NCBI GenBank assembly: GCA_036365455.1
Contig: JAWQUS010000011.1
Span: forward strand, 7,646,001-7,710,000
DNA length: 64,000 nucleotides
From: Macrosoma leucophasiata
Lineage: Eukaryota > Arthropoda > Insecta > Lepidoptera > Hedylidae
Direction: 5' to 3'
Shown here: positions 43,300-54,544 of the stretch, in pieces
How positions within the stretch are numbered: the stretch's first letter is position 1
How the letters are laid out: each line of letters opens with the position of its first letter
Position numbers and translations under genes: made by a program
The notes under the pieces: generated by a model
The model's input: only the letters and a program-made list of their open reading frames with translations
Database searches by the model: none
What the model was told of the DNA's origin: nothing

Positions 43300-43301
<2 letters not shown>
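43064..43301 (-). mobile_element. Helitron-like element, minus strand
   Basis: CTAGCTGACCCGGCAAATTT at the left is the reverse complement of a typical CTAG 3' end. ACGAACAGCAATTGATTATA at the right is the start region shared with 14810 and 22690. Confidence 0.5.
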
Positions 43302-43347
<46 letters not shown>

Positions 43348-43358
43348 TATAATATAAG

Positions 43359-43407
<49 letters not shown>
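43302..43407. repeat. (TA)n tract, about 106 bp
   Basis: Almost pure TA with one short interruption (ATAATATAAGTTATTTATAT). It lies between a Helitron-like end and the mariner. Confidence 0.9.
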
Positions 43408-43409
<2 letters not shown>

Positions 43410-43486
43410 TAACGGATGTCGCTTCCTTACAAGATTACATAGACACTGAATGTTTGATTTAATAACTTTTATCCTTGTTTATAATA

Positions 43487-44772
43487 GGTTGGGGAAAAAG
43501 TCTTTTCGCATTATAGTATGTATGAACTTGTAATAAAATCTATTTGGCTGTAGTATTTGTATCTGGCTGGTTTTGGTATCATGGAAAGTTAAAATTTTAA
43601 GGAACATAATTCCAAATTCAAATTAGGCAAATGCGTGATTTTCATTTGTTTTTCGTACTGTCAAGATGAGTGAATCTAATGAAGAAATTCGATACATTTT
43701 AAAATTTTACTACAAAAAGTAAAAATGCAACGCAAGCCGCAAAAAAATTTGCGATGTTTAAAGACCTAGTGCAGTGTCTGTGAGAGTAGCACAAATTTGG
43801 TTTAAGCGTTTTCAATCCGGAAATTTTGATGTCAAAGATGCACCTCGCTTTGGTCGCCCTATTACAAATAAAATGGATGCCATTTTTGAAAAAGTGGAGC
43901 AAGATCGACATATCAGTAGTTACGACGTAGCTGAAGAACTGAGAATTGATCACAAAAAAGTTTTGGTGCATTTGAAAAAAGCTGGGTACAAAAAAAAGCT
44001 CGATATTTGGGTACCTCACGAGCTCACTGAAAGAAACCTAATGAACCGTGTACTCATTTGTGATTCTTTATTACGACGTAATGAAACCGAATCATTTTTG
44101 AAGAAGCTGATAACTGGTGATGAAAAGTGGATCACGTACGACAAGAACGTGCGAAAAAGGTCGTGGTCAAAGGCCGGTCAGGCTTAACAGACTGTGGCGA
44201 AACCCGGGTTAACTCGCAATAAGGTGATGTTGTCTGTGTGGTGGGATTGGAAGGGCATTATTCATTATGAGCTATTACCACCAGGCAGGACTATCGATTC
44301 TGAACTCTAGTGCGAACAACTGATGAGATTAAAGCAAGAAGTTGAGAGAAAGCGGCCGGAATTGACCAACAGAAGGGGTGTGGTGTTTCATCATGATAAC
44401 GCTAGACCTCACACATCTATCTATAGCCACTCAGCAAAAATTAAGAGAGTTTGGCTGGAAGGTGTTAATGCATCCGCCGTATAGTCCTGACCTTGCACCT
44501 TCAGATTTCCACCTGTTTCGGTCTCTTCAGAATTCTTTATGCAATGTTAGGTTAACATCACGAGAGGACTGCCAAATCCACTTGTCGCGGAATGCGTATT
44601 TTGATGAGAAGTCCCAAAATTTTTATAGCAATGGGATCATGTCCCTACCTACAAGATGGCAAAAGGTTATCGAACAAAATGGTACATACATACTTTAGTT
44701 AAATTTAAATAAACTATATTAAAAAATGTTTTGAATTATCTTAAAAAATGCGAAGAAACTTTTTTCCCAACC
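43487..44772 (+). mobile_element. mariner-family DNA transposon, inactive, 1286 bp
   Basis: The left end GGTTGGGGAAAAAGTCTTTT and the right end (reverse complement GGTTGGGAAAAAAGTTTCTT) form terminal inverted repeats. TA flanks both ends (43485-43486 and 44773-44774). The length is normal for mariner. The internal frame is a decayed transposase. Confidence 0.88.
43666..44698 (+). pseudogene. mariner transposase, multiple stops and a frameshift
   Basis: A DD34D transposase that would cut and paste the element. N-terminal helix-turn-helix region (SVRVAQIWFKRFQSGNFDV), WVPHEL linker, then catalytic Asp in TGDEKW (44119), HHDNARPH (44395) and LAPSDF (44504). The spacing between the last two fits 34 residues once a 4-bp ATCT duplication near 44415-44423 is allowed for; that duplication shifts the frame. 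In-frame stops lie at 43720, 43759, 44185 and 44308. The initial ATG at 43666 is kept. All three catalytic residues survive, yet no full protein can be made. Confidence 0.85.
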
Positions 44773-44774
44773 TA

Positions 44775-45246
44775 ATATTATGATATCCTCATAATTAGAT
44801 TCTGTTATCCAAACTTTATTGTTACATGAAACAAAATTACGAATTCATTTAAATTCCCTTTAATTTTCCCTACGGATATTCCGCTCGACCGTGAATTTTG
44901 GAGCTGGTGTCAGATTACATGTGCTCTAATATTATTATTAGTAAATATACGAGTTTTGTCAGCCCCCTAACCCAGTTAGTGGGTTGAGATACGTCCTATA
45001 AAGGCGTTTATACTTAAGGTTTATTTTTTTTAACAACGTAAGCTTTGTTAAAGGTTTATAAATGTAATATAAAAAGTACGTTTAGAAGTCTGTGTTTTTT
45101 GCAAGCTTAATGTCGTATGTTGGCTTCTTTATAATTATGTTACACGTTTGTATTGTCTACTGGTAGGTAATAAATTGTGGCGCATAAAAATTTGTGAAAT
45201 ATTAGGGATGATTTGTATCTTTAACTATTGTTACACATCTTTAAGA
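44775..45246. other. Non-coding stretch, nothing recognised
   Basis: AT-rich, no supported feature. Confidence 0.5.
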
Positions 45247-45545
45247 ACTGCCTCAGTAGACTAGTGGTGGCAGGCCATTACTACTACACTGCGGTTCGAT
45301 TGCCTGGTGAGAAGATATAACAGTGTAAAACGCTTTTTCTCTGGTTCTGTCGGGATTTTTCTATTTTCTGAAAGTTTTCCAATACCTCGGAGTTTGGCAA
45401 CGTGCTCGAGAGTGTCAACAGACTCGCCACCTGTTACATGGGCCAAAACGTAACCGGCGAATCTTGGGTGTTCAACACATGTATGCTTGAATCCATGTAT
45501 TTACCTCTACCTACCCCTTCGAGGATTACAGGCGTGAAGTTACGT
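45247..45545 (+). repeat. SINE-B, full length, diverged head
   Basis: ACTGCCTCAGTAGACTAGTG head, GCGGTTCGATTGCCTGG B box, CCTACCCCTTCGAGGATTAC and AGGCGTGAAGTTACG end. Confidence 0.72.
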
Positions 45546-46035
45546 ACACACCTTTAACTATAACAACAATATAACAACCTAAGTGCTAAATTGTTAACTA
45601 CTACAGCACAAGGGTACTTAAGTTCGCAATTTTTTTTTCGATTTTGTTATGAGAGAGAGAAGCACAAGACCCGGAGGTACCATACCTTTATTCCCCTAAG
45701 AAGTAGGCAGTAGATAGCGAGTATATTACCATCCAAGCTCAATCGATACTCTGAGGGTTGTTCCACTGCAACACTTTCAGAAAATGAAAAATCCCACACC
45801 TCCAATCCAGAAACTGAGCTACTGGGGCACAGACTCAAAATCAAAATGAAAAGAAATTTGAAATAAAGGAACAGAATCCCGATTATATTGTTATTTCAAT
45901 ACAAATACAAGATATTGAACATACAATACACGGGAAGGACAACACAATACGAGCTTTAGTAAAATTACTGATCATCAAGATAAGAAGTGTCATGAATCAA
46001 TCAGTAGTACGAGTTCTCAAAAGTGAATTTTTTTT

Positions 46036-46275
46036 AAGCTATTGCATAGCTTCTATCGAGGGCCTTGAGCGCGGGGACTGTATCCAGAAATTCCGTAACG
46101 AAAAAACCTAACGCTCCCCACTCCGACGGGCACGGAGGTGTGGCTTGAACGCCGTGCATTGTATAACGTCGTTTCTTTTCGGCAGTCTTCGACACGGTGT
46201 TTGTGTGCGTGCAACTAGACGTATTCTACGACTCTACGAAGCTCGCACGAATCGAGACGAGCTGCTCCGAAATCG
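46036..46275. other. CpG-rich island with hairpins, origin unknown
   Basis: AAGCTATTGCATAGCTT (46036-46052) is a perfect palindrome around TGC. GCACGG (46130-46135) and CCGTGC (46152-46157) form a second stem. GC and CpG content is much higher than in the AT-rich flanks, which suggests a mobile-element end or control region. No frame is convincing. Confidence 0.35.
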
Positions 46276-46732
46276 GACGAATACATAAGCAGCTGTTTAT
46301 ATGTAGTGTAAAATAATAAAAATATTTTAAAAAATATTAACTTTTTATTCATTTAATAAAAGAAAAAAAAATGTTTTCTTATCGGTCACCACGCTCAAAA
46401 AGTGTAACTTGAATTAATATAAAAAAAAAGAAATACTGCATAAATAAAATAAATAAATAATTATAATTGCATAAGTGGATATTTTAATTTGGGGTCTTTT
46501 AGTCTAGCGAGACTATGTCAGATCCATCGTATTGAAAAATTGCCGTGTTTGCATCTTGTTTACAAAATTATCAACTAATCTCGCTCTTTCACTACATGGC
46601 TCCGATGAAATACTTAGAAAACATCTTAATTCTATTACATTACTATCCAAGTCAGACTTGTTTTTTTTTATCTACCTCTTATACCAGACACATTTCATTC
46701 AAATATGTTGCATACCTTTTACGGTAGGTAAG

Positions 46733-47277
46733 TTCGAAAAAGAGGTCAAACGCCGAATCCAACTCGGATTTGCAGCGATCGGGAAGCTACGATATATCTT
46801 CTCGTCCAATTTACCGCAGTGTCTGCAGAAGAAGGTCTTTGACCAGTGTGTGTTGCCAGTAATGACATACGGAACCGAAACGTGGTCGCTCACAATGGGC
46901 CTCATAAGAAGGCTCAAGGTCACCCGAGCAAGAGAGCAATGGAGAGGGCTATGCTCAGAGTTTCTCTGCGAGATCGAATCAGAAATGAGGAGATCCGTAT
47001 TAAAACCAAAGTAACCAATATAGCCCACCGAATAGTGAAACTGAAGTGGCAGTGGGCACAGCACATAGCTCGCAGAACTGACGGCCGTTGGGGCTGAAGA
47101 GTTCTAGAGTGGCGACCGTGTACCGGAAGACGAAGCGTAGGCAGGCTCCCCACGAGGTGGACCGATGACCTGGTGAAGGTGGCGGACAATCGCTGGATGA
47201 GGACGGCCCGGGGCCGTTCGTTGTGGCATTCTTGTTCAGCAGTGGACGTCTTTTGGCTGAAATGATGATGATGATGT
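46733..47277 (+). pseudogene. RTE-type LINE ORF2 C-terminal fragment
   Basis: Frame 1 carries the post-RT region (VLPVMTYGTETWSLTMGLIR). After a frameshift near 46920 the next frame shows RAMERAMLRVSLRDRIRNEE and LKWQWAQHIARRTDGRWG, ending at TGA 47095. A third stretch continues the typical W.DDL...A..W end. The fragment finishes with ATGATGATGATGATG, the GAT-repeat tail of this RTE family. Its 3' end matches the insert at 19356-19520 in reverse. Confidence 0.75.
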
Positions 47278-47573
47278 TCTACAACATCGCACTGTTCTCA
47301 ATTTGATGTGTTGGTTTTTTTTTTAATAAATAACCAAACTTTTTTAGTAGAATGGGTCCAGACCTTAATCTATGTGTGGTGCCTACATTTTTTTTACCTA
47401 TACAACAGTTTGCAAGCTAGGGTATATGAGGCGGTTCTGATCGCATCGTTTTATACCATATGCCCTTTTCTCGTGATACGACATCAAAATATTCCTTCCA
47501 CACCTTATGACAGTTTATTTTAAAGTGCATATCTTTAAAAAATCTGAAACAACACAATTGAAACGATAACCGC

Positions 47574-47792
47574 TGAATAGTGAAAATTGAAAATCAACAG
47601 CAAAAAAATACAAAATTATTTCCAATCAGCAAAAAATACTTGCTGCATTGTATGTGTTATTGACAACGCGTTGACGGCTGTCGAGTATCCGCTGATAAAG
47701 TGGAAAAAAAAACTCGCATAACAAGATACAATAATTGCGTTGATGTTGAGAATATTCACGTACAAAAATCTGGATGAAATTTCAATAGAGCT
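47574..47792 (+). repeat. Dispersed repeat, inverted relative to 42776-42992
   Basis: GAAAATTGAAAATCAACAGC, TGTGTTATTGACAACGCGTT and CGAGTATCCGCTGATAAAGT in order. Confidence 0.65.
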
Positions 47793-48129
47793 TATGATAA
47801 AGATTACTTATGATGATGAATTCGATTTGAATTTTGTTGCAGCTGAACCACAAGCACACCGCGGACAATCCGCCAAAATTCCATACAAACACTTAGTTTG
47901 GTCTCTATCTCTATTACACAGACATCAATCAGTGACGTTTATTAACACGTGCACCTGTGTGCGTAGCATGTAGAGAATACCGAGCGTCGCCCATAAGAGG
48001 GGAGGAGGTTGACCAAGGCGGGGAAATCGGGAGGGACGTTAAAGTGTCCATAGTCTACGTAGTATTATTACATATTCTCTGCCACAAGATACCGCTTCTG
48101 CATTATACGAGTATGTACCTACGACTTAT

Positions 48130-48504
48130 ATTGCTAGGGCAATGGTTGCGCCCTATAACTGTGGGCGTCGTCATCTTGGCGGGGAAGTCCACCACCCTTT
48201 GTTGTTGCAGCTGAGTGCCGAAGAAGCCCGCTGCAACCACCGACAATAGAGAAGAGGTTGAGAGCGCAGCCGGACCTGGATGCCAACATCATGGTGACAC
48301 GAGTCCACGGTGCCCACATTCTCCATCACAGCCCTCAAGGGGGTGCCAAACGCTGCCCTGCAGCCGCAGGGCAGAAGAATCTGCAGCAGAGGGGGATGCC
48401 CCGGTGCTGTATCTGCGTCGCGCGAATGGTGCGCGCGAAGACCAGTGATGATGACTTATACGCCTATAATATTAGAATTAGTATGTTGTTAAATTTTTAC
48501 CAGG
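48130..48504. other. GC-rich stretch upstream of a LINE 3' end, unassigned
   Basis: Several overlapping frames of 60-86 codons on both strands, composition unlike the flanks. It directly precedes a LINE 3'-end fragment and may be its coding part, but I see no motif that proves it. Confidence 0.3.
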
Positions 48505-48640
48505 TTCATCATCTATGAAGAGAATGATGAATGTAGAAGAAGCACCGGAGTTGTGACAAGACCAGGGCCAAGATATCTGGCGCTCCACACTCTCTGCCTA
48601 CCCCGTGAGGGACTCGGCGTGAAGATACATATATATGATA
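48505..48640 (+). repeat. LINE 3'-end fragment (CCTACCCCGT family), copy 3
   Basis: AATGTAGAAGAAGCACCGGA, GATATCTGGCGCTCCACACT, CTACCCCGTGAGGGACTCGG, CGTGAAGATACATATAT. Confidence 0.55.
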
Positions 48641-48715
48641 CATCGAACATACACTCATTGAAATAAAACTAGTTTTCGGATTTATCTCGCGTATATTAAA
48701 CTCAAACGATCAGTC

Positions 48716-49259
48716 TGTCCGAGATCATGGAAACTGAAAAGCGACTGAAACAAAGGGGTTGATTTTAAATAGTAGGTAATAGTTAGTTTAATGCAATAAA
48801 AACCGAATTCCTTGTTCAAATTTCCAATGACGACGGCCAAGCATGAGCATTTCTTCCATTGCAACATTCACATCACTGAAGAACTCTCTAAAGTCAATCC
48901 AATCTAAATCTCAATACAACTTTTGTTAAAAGAAATATTAATTTCTTTCACAATTTATTCTTTAAGAATACAACCTAAAATGCAGCAACCATGTTTTTAC
49001 AAAGTTTATGAAAGAAATATATTACGTGTATGCATGAAAAGTTAGCGGCATCTGAAACTTTCGTACAAGTTTCTACAAAGTTTCAGCGAAAATATGTAGC
49101 AAATATTTTGCACCATATGTTTTAAAAGTGGTACTATGTATGCGGATCTCACCTTCATATTACGTTGTCCAATAGCTTTCATGTTTGAGCTGCAACAAAA
49201 AGAAAATGCGTTTAATTTCACAAGACATTAAAAATAAAATACCCATACACTAACATCCC
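48716..49259. other. Non-coding stretch, nothing recognised
   Basis: No supported feature. Confidence 0.5.
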
Positions 49260-49433
49260 CACAGTAGGTATAATCCTGTGTCGTGGATGCCGTTGCATAC
49301 ACACAACACATACATAAACACCCAGACCCGAAACAAATATCTGTAGGCCATACAAACATTTGTCCCGGTGCGTAGATCGAACCCATAACTCGAATCAAAC
49401 GGTCATCTCACACCGCTGGACTAACCGTCAAAT
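49260..49433 (-). repeat. SINE-F, tRNA-derived
   Basis: On the minus strand GACGGTTAGTCCAGCGGTGT (A-box region) and TATGGGTTCGATCTACGCAC (B box) form a tRNA-like head. CACCGGGACAAATGTTTGTA and TTGTTTCGGGTCTGGGTGTT follow, the known body of a common lepidopteran SINE as I remember it. Confidence 0.65.
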
Positions 49434-50428
49434 AATAATTCATTATTTATTAACAGACACACAAACGCACCAGTTATCTTATAAGGGATCAGATTTTTTT
49501 CTCTTGAGATAATGAGCGACGCCACCAACAAAAATACATATAAAAAAATAGAAGCGAGCCGCCAGCAGTCTAAGCTACCGGACGGAGAGAAAGAAATTTG
49601 CTCACTATTTTTCTTGTCAAGGAGCACAGCCTGCTGCATCAAAGCCTTCACTCAGACGCCTTCACTCAGACGCCTAACGCGAGTTTCTAAAACTTTTAAC
49701 GTTAAGGCCAGTGATTGATACTATTTACGGTATAATCATTGCCGAATTCACATGCCACATGCTGACGATTTCATAAGCAAAGTTCAGATATTTTACTTTT
49801 ATTTAATTTATATATTTTGAATTATTAATTATGAAAGTAAAATAAATTAATTAAGCCTCATTCAACATCTGTTGACATTATGTAAATTAATATAAAAAAT
49901 AAATATTTATTAAAAAAAAGGTCACAGGAGGAGGAATAGGCTTCCGGTTAGGGGCGCAGAGGGGGTCACCTCCTCACTATTCGTGCCGTTGCAAAGAGTG
50001 TAGCCTTCTGTGATCAGGCCATTCACCGAGATTACCATGATCGCCAAATCCACCAGCCAATACCTACCAGGCTTGTTAGCAACAATGATCCTTTCAGTGA
50101 ATATAGATTAATCCTGGTGCAGTGTGATAAGACCATTCTCAAGAACTGGGTCGGGCACATATTATAGATACCTATAGGAACACTGTAATCTACCACATTC
50201 CTGTGCCCACAGCGGCTGGCAAGAGCGTGGCTTCATCATTATCACTATAACAACCGAAATATGTCCACTACTGGAACAATGCCTTACCATAAACGGGATA
50301 TGCCATAATCGTAGGCAATCGTAGTGTCTGTAGTTTTATCGTTAGGACGTGGCTTACATTGACATAAATGAAAGAGTTTGTGAAGTTAAGACTTGTAGAA
50401 TAAGCACGTGTATAGTTAACGTAATAAA
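49434..50428. other. Mostly unassigned; short RTE-like 3' scrap
   Basis: Frames at 49421-49718 on both strands overlap and include a 14-bp tandem duplication (TTCACTCAGACGCC twice, near 49650-49677). 50232-50290 (CATCATTATCACTATAACAA, TATGTCCACTACTGGAACAA) resembles an RTE 3' end on the minus strand. Confidence 0.35.
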
Positions 50429-50534
50429 ACGTAAATTCTCGCCTGTAATCCCCGAAGGGGTAGGCAGAGGTAAAGCATTCAAGCATACATGCAAACACCC
50501 ACAATTCGCCGGTTATGTTTTTGGCCCACGTAAC
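50429..50534 (-). repeat. SINE-B 3' fragment
   Basis: CGCCTGTAATCCCCGAAGGG, CAAGCATACATGCAAACACC, CCGGTTATGTTTTTGGCCCA. Confidence 0.65.
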
Positions 50535-51315
50535 TTTTTGGTAGTGTGAGCAATATGGTCTCATATGGTACAAATGGTCTCATCTTGGCAATATTTGAAA
50601 TGAAAATGTTCTTGTATGGGTATAGTATACTCCAGATCAATCGTTTTTTTTTTAACTCTTAAGAAATCGATTTAAAGATCAAATACAGATAGCGTTGGCC
50701 CACAAAATCCATTTAGAAAATATGCCCAAGTCACGATGAAATTAGACGTGGGGCACTGTTATTAATGATTTTCCGATATTGCCCCCGTTCAATTTAATAA
50801 CTTGCCTTAGGCCTCTTCTCCATTAGGCGCAAAATGGTTTTCTTTTGACACTTAATAAGTGTTCAGCTTAAATAAACTGAAGACGCGAATGAACTCATCG
50901 GAAATTGTTCATCTTACAAGATAGGAATTGATGAAATGTGGCAATGATTCAATTATAACTTAGATATTTTTAAAAGCACTTTGATAATAATGTATTATCG
51001 GTCTTGGAGCCTATGTATATGTTTACTCTTCATACATAGAAGTGTTCTTGTAAATCAGACGGGTTAATCATATAATTATGAATGGACGATAAAACATAAA
51101 AAGAACTTGAGATTTTTTGGTGGCACCGTAATTTATTAAAATAGTATTTGCTGCGTTGTTCGGCTGGGTCTCATTTCTCTTTTTAGGGTTTCGTGCTTCA
51201 AAAAAAAATGTAAATCTTTTTATGATCACACGTTTGTTTATCTGTCTGCCTATCTGTTACAACCAATTTACTTCAATACTTCTTGGCCGGTTAAGTATGA
51301 ATTTGGTATAAAGGA
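50535..51315. other. Non-coding stretch, nothing recognised
   Basis: No supported feature; a CTGTCTGCCTATCTGTTAC motif near 51240 is the only repeat-like part. Confidence 0.45.
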
Positions 51316-51450
51316 AGGGGTACGAAGAGGTAAATGCATCCATTCAAGCATACATGCAAACAAAAACACCCACGATTTGCCGGTTATGTTTTTGGCCCAA
51401 GTAACAGGTGGCGAGCCTGTTGACATCTCCGGCCACTAAACTTCGAGGTA

Positions 51451-51475
51451 ATAATAATAATATAATAATAATAGC
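51451..51475 (-). repeat. (ATT)n-type tail of the RTE LINE
   Basis: AATAATAATAATATAATAATAATAG on the plus strand, directly next to the target duplication, the usual simple-repeat end of RTE elements. Confidence 0.8.
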
Positions 51476-51514
51476 CTTTTATTCAGATCTAAAAAAGCAC
51501 TTTCTTAATCTAAT

Positions 51515-54448
51515 CTAATATTCTAATATTTGCCGTTTATTCACTATTTGTAGATTTGTTTGCCAGTCGGCAAAGGCCTCCTCCAACCTTTTCCATTCTT
51601 TTCTATCCTGTGCGACTCTGTTCCACGTCACTCCTGCTACATCTCTGATGTCATCATCCCATCTTTTCTGTGGTCTGCCTCTTTTCCTCTTACCATCTCT
51701 AGGATACCATCCTGTTATTTTTTTACTCCATTTATCATGGCCTCTTATCATATGTCCTGCCCATCTCCACTTGAGCCTTTTTATTTTCAACGTTATATCT
51801 GTGGTTTTTGTTTTATTTCTAATGAAGTAGTTTCTCAGTTTGTCTGATTTCTTAACATTCAACATGCTTCTTTCCATCGCATGTTGGCATGTTGCGAGCT
51901 TACTTGTCATTTTCTGGGTTAGTGCCCATGATTGGCAGCCATACGTAAGGACGGGTAGTACGCAGGTGTTAAACAATTTACTTTTGAAGTTTATGTGAAG
52001 TTGCTTATTTTTCATAGCCTCTTTCAGACTCCAGTATCTTTTCCATCCGTTCGTGGTTCTTCTCTCCGCTTCCTTGATCATGGGTTCTTTCTGAGTAATT
52101 AGCTGTCCCAAGTATACGTATTCGTCTGTATAACTAATTTCTGTGTTTTTTAATTGGATTGTGGATTTGATTCCGTTTGTCATTACTCTGGTCTTTTCTG
52201 GATTCAGTTTTAAGCCTACTTTCTCGCTTTCTGTCGCTAGGTCTGCTATCATTTTAGTGATGTCTTCTGGTGTTTTAGCGAAAAGCACTATATCATCCGC
52301 AAATCTTAGGTTCGTCAGCGATGTGCCGTCTACGTTTATCCCGAGATTGTCCCAACTGAGTCGCCTAAAGATTGCCTCCAATACCGCTGAGAACAACTTT
52401 GGAGATAGGGGGTCTCCCTGTCTAACACCTTTTTCTATTTTGAATGGCTCGCTTTTCCTTTCTAGTTGGATTCTAGCTGTGCTGTGTCTATATATGTTCC
52501 TTATTAATCGGATGTATTTATGTTCAATCCCCTGATCTAATAAAGCTTCCCAAATGTTGTTATGAAGTAGAGAATCAAATGCTTTGCTGTAGTCGATGAA
52601 TGCGACGTAGTATGTAAGCTGATATTCATTGTATTTCTCTAAAACTTGACGTACAACATGGATATGATCTATCACTGAGTAATCTTTACGAAATCCCGCC
52701 TGTTCGATAGGTTGGTGTTCGTCTAATGTTTTTTCAATGCGTTTTAAGATGATCTTAGCGAATATTTTGTATATGTTTGACATAAGACTTATCGGCCGGT
52801 AATTCCCGAGTTCGTGTTTATCTCCTTTTTTGTATATCAGTATAATATTAGACTCTGTCCATTGCTGCGGTATTGTTTCAGTGCCAACTATATCGTTAAA
52901 CATGTCTGTAAGGGCCGGTATCAAGACTTCCTTACTGTGTTTCAATAATTCGTTGGTTATTCTGTCGGGGCCTGGTGTTTTGTCTATCTTTTGGGTGTCT
53001 ATAGCTCTCTCAACTTCCGCTTGAAGAATGCTAGGAATGCTAGGAATGTCTGGAGGTTCTTTCAAGATGATTTCCTTGTTTTTTGTGTCGTTCTTGTATA
53101 GTTCTCTGTAGTAGGATACGGCAGATTCTAATATGTCTGTTCTTCTATGTTTCCATTTCCCGCTTTGACTTTTCATTTTGACGATCCAGTCTACTGAATT
53201 CTTTAGTTCCTTGTAAGCTTTTTTGACTCCTCCTGTCCTACTTATGTACTTCTCTATTGTTTCCATTCTGTTTTGTTTTCTATCCTTCCTTATGCTGTCC
53301 CTGATTTGTTTACTAAGTCTTGTTATGTGTTTTCTTCTGTCTTCTGTATCCTTAGCTCTTATTAGGTGGTTCCTTTCATCTATAAGTTTTATGGTACTTG
53401 TTGGTAGCCATTTTTTCGGTTCCGTTTTGTTATTTGCAGTGAGTTGTATCTGCGTTATGCTTTTGATGGTACTTTCTAGCCGGTCGTATTTTGCTTGTAT
53501 TCCTTCCTGTATGATTTCTTCGAAGTTAGTAAGTTTCTCTTCCAGAGCGCTTGTTATTTGTTCTAGCTGATATTTCCCGAGTTTTACAGATCCTGGGTCT
53601 TGTTTTGGTCTCGGTTTTTTCCTCGGTTTTGCTGCAAGTTCCGCTCTGATAAGTTTATGGTTAGTGTTAAAATTTAGCTTATTGATTTCGGTGAAGTTAT
53701 TGAAATGTCTGTTTCTGTTAGTCAGGATGAAATCGATTTGGTTTTTTGTTTTGTAGTCCGGTGAGATCCATGTCCACATGTTTTTCTTCTTTCTCATAAA
53801 CATAGTATTTAGGACGGCAAGATTGTTTCCTTGTGCGAAGTTCATGATGAGTTCTCCATTCCTACTTCTGGTTTTGTTGCTGTAAGCGAATGGTCCTAGT
53901 GTGTTGTTTTCTCCTGGTCGTCTATCACCGATCTGCCCATTGTAGTCGCCCATTACTATAAGGTTTTTATGGCCGTGTTCTTCGACCGCTTTATTTAAGT
54001 TCAAGTAAAATGTATTTATTGTTTCTGAATTTGCCTGTTCTGTAGGTGAATATATTTGAATAATAGACCAAGAATGTTTATATCCGGGTAGTTTTATATG
54101 CATTATCGCGATACGTTCTGAGACTCCTACAAATCCTTCTACATACTTTGCGAGATGTTTTCTGACGATAAATCCCACCCCGTATTGACCTGGGGTCTCT
54201 CCTTTGTAGTATAATATGTAGTCTGGGTATGACATGATATTTTCACCTATTCTTCTCACTTCACTCAAGCCCACGATATCCCAGTTGATGTTTTTTAACG
54301 CCTGGATTAGTTCTGTAAGATTTTCTTCGTTTTTAAGGGTAAGTACATTAAGAGCCGCTATATATATTTTAGATTTTTGTTGTTTATCATTTCCGTTGTG
54401 GTTTTGGTTATAACTTCTTGTTGGAGGGTTGTGGTCGTTTTCCCCCAC
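51515..54448 (-). CDS. RTE-clade ORF2: AP endonuclease and reverse transcriptase
   Basis: This enzyme nicks target DNA and primes reverse transcription at the nick. The N-terminal apurinic-type endonuclease (about 30-270) has N34, E63 in LSEVRR, D168 in MGDYNGQIG, and TNHKLI (262-267), where N263 stands at the usual Asp of the SDH-type motif. Reverse transcriptase (about 480-760) has GPDRITNELLK, IDYSKAFDS, GVRQGDPLSP and FADD (716-719). The C-terminal region is typical of RTE: TYGCQSWALT, LKRLKWRWAGHM-like, KRGRPQKRWDDDIRD. All 977 codons are open. The start is the first ATG of the frame. N263 may be a tolerated variant. Confidence 0.9.
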   Translation of the reverse strand: MGENDHNPPTRSYNQNHNGNDKQQKSKIYIAALNVLTLKNEENLTELIQALKNINWDIVGLSEVRRIGENIMSYPDYILYYKGETPGQYGVGFIVRKHLAKYVEGFVGVSERIAIMHIKLPGYKHSWSIIQIYSPTEQANSETINTFYLNLNKAVEEHGHKNLIVMGDYNGQIGDRRPGENNTLGPFAYSNKTRSRNGELIMNFAQGNNLAVLNTMFMRKKKNMWTWISPDYKTKNQIDFILTNRNRHFNNFTEINKLNFNTNHKLIRAELAAKPRKKPRPKQDPGSVKLGKYQLEQITSALEEKLTNFEEIIQEGIQAKYDRLESTIKSITQIQLTANNKTEPKKWLPTSTIKLIDERNHLIRAKDTEDRRKHITRLSKQIRDSIRKDRKQNRMETIEKYISRTGGVKKAYKELKNSVDWIVKMKSQSGKWKHRRTDILESAVSYYRELYKNDTKNKEIILKEPPDIPSIPSILQAEVERAIDTQKIDKTPGPDRITNELLKHSKEVLIPALTDMFNDIVGTETIPQQWTESNIILIYKKGDKHELGNYRPISLMSNIYKIFAKIILKRIEKTLDEHQPIEQAGFRKDYSVIDHIHVVRQVLEKYNEYQLTYYVAFIDYSKAFDSLLHNNIWEALLDQGIEHKYIRLIRNIYRHSTARIQLERKSEPFKIEKGVRQGDPLSPKLFSAVLEAIFRRLSWDNLGINVDGTSLTNLRFADDIVLFAKTPEDITKMIADLATESEKVGLKLNPEKTRVMTNGIKSTIQLKNTEISYTDEYVYLGQLITQKEPMIKEAERRTTNGWKRYWSLKEAMKNKQLHINFKSKLFNTCVLPVLTYGCQSWALTQKMTSKLATCQHAMERSMLNVKKSDKLRNYFIRNKTKTTDITLKIKRLKWRWAGHMIRGHDKWSKKITGWYPRDGKRKRGRPQKRWDDDIRDVAGVTWNRVAQDRKEWKRLEEAFADWQTNLQIVNKRQILEY

Positions 54449-54544
54449 GAGGACCAGTCGGCTTGGGGGATGGTGGTGTTTACAAGTTCCTTTGTTTTGA
54501 GTTTCTTCGGTTAGTTTCGGTTCCCGTTTTCCGATTTTTAGTTG

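Noticed and set aside
43302..43407. Replication origin or regulatory role for the (TA)n tract
   Set aside because: A simple microsatellite explains it; nothing around it supports a specific role.
51560..53570. Several plus-strand frames opposite the RTE ORF
   Set aside because: They are antisense shadows of the 977-codon minus-strand frame and show no protein features of their own.
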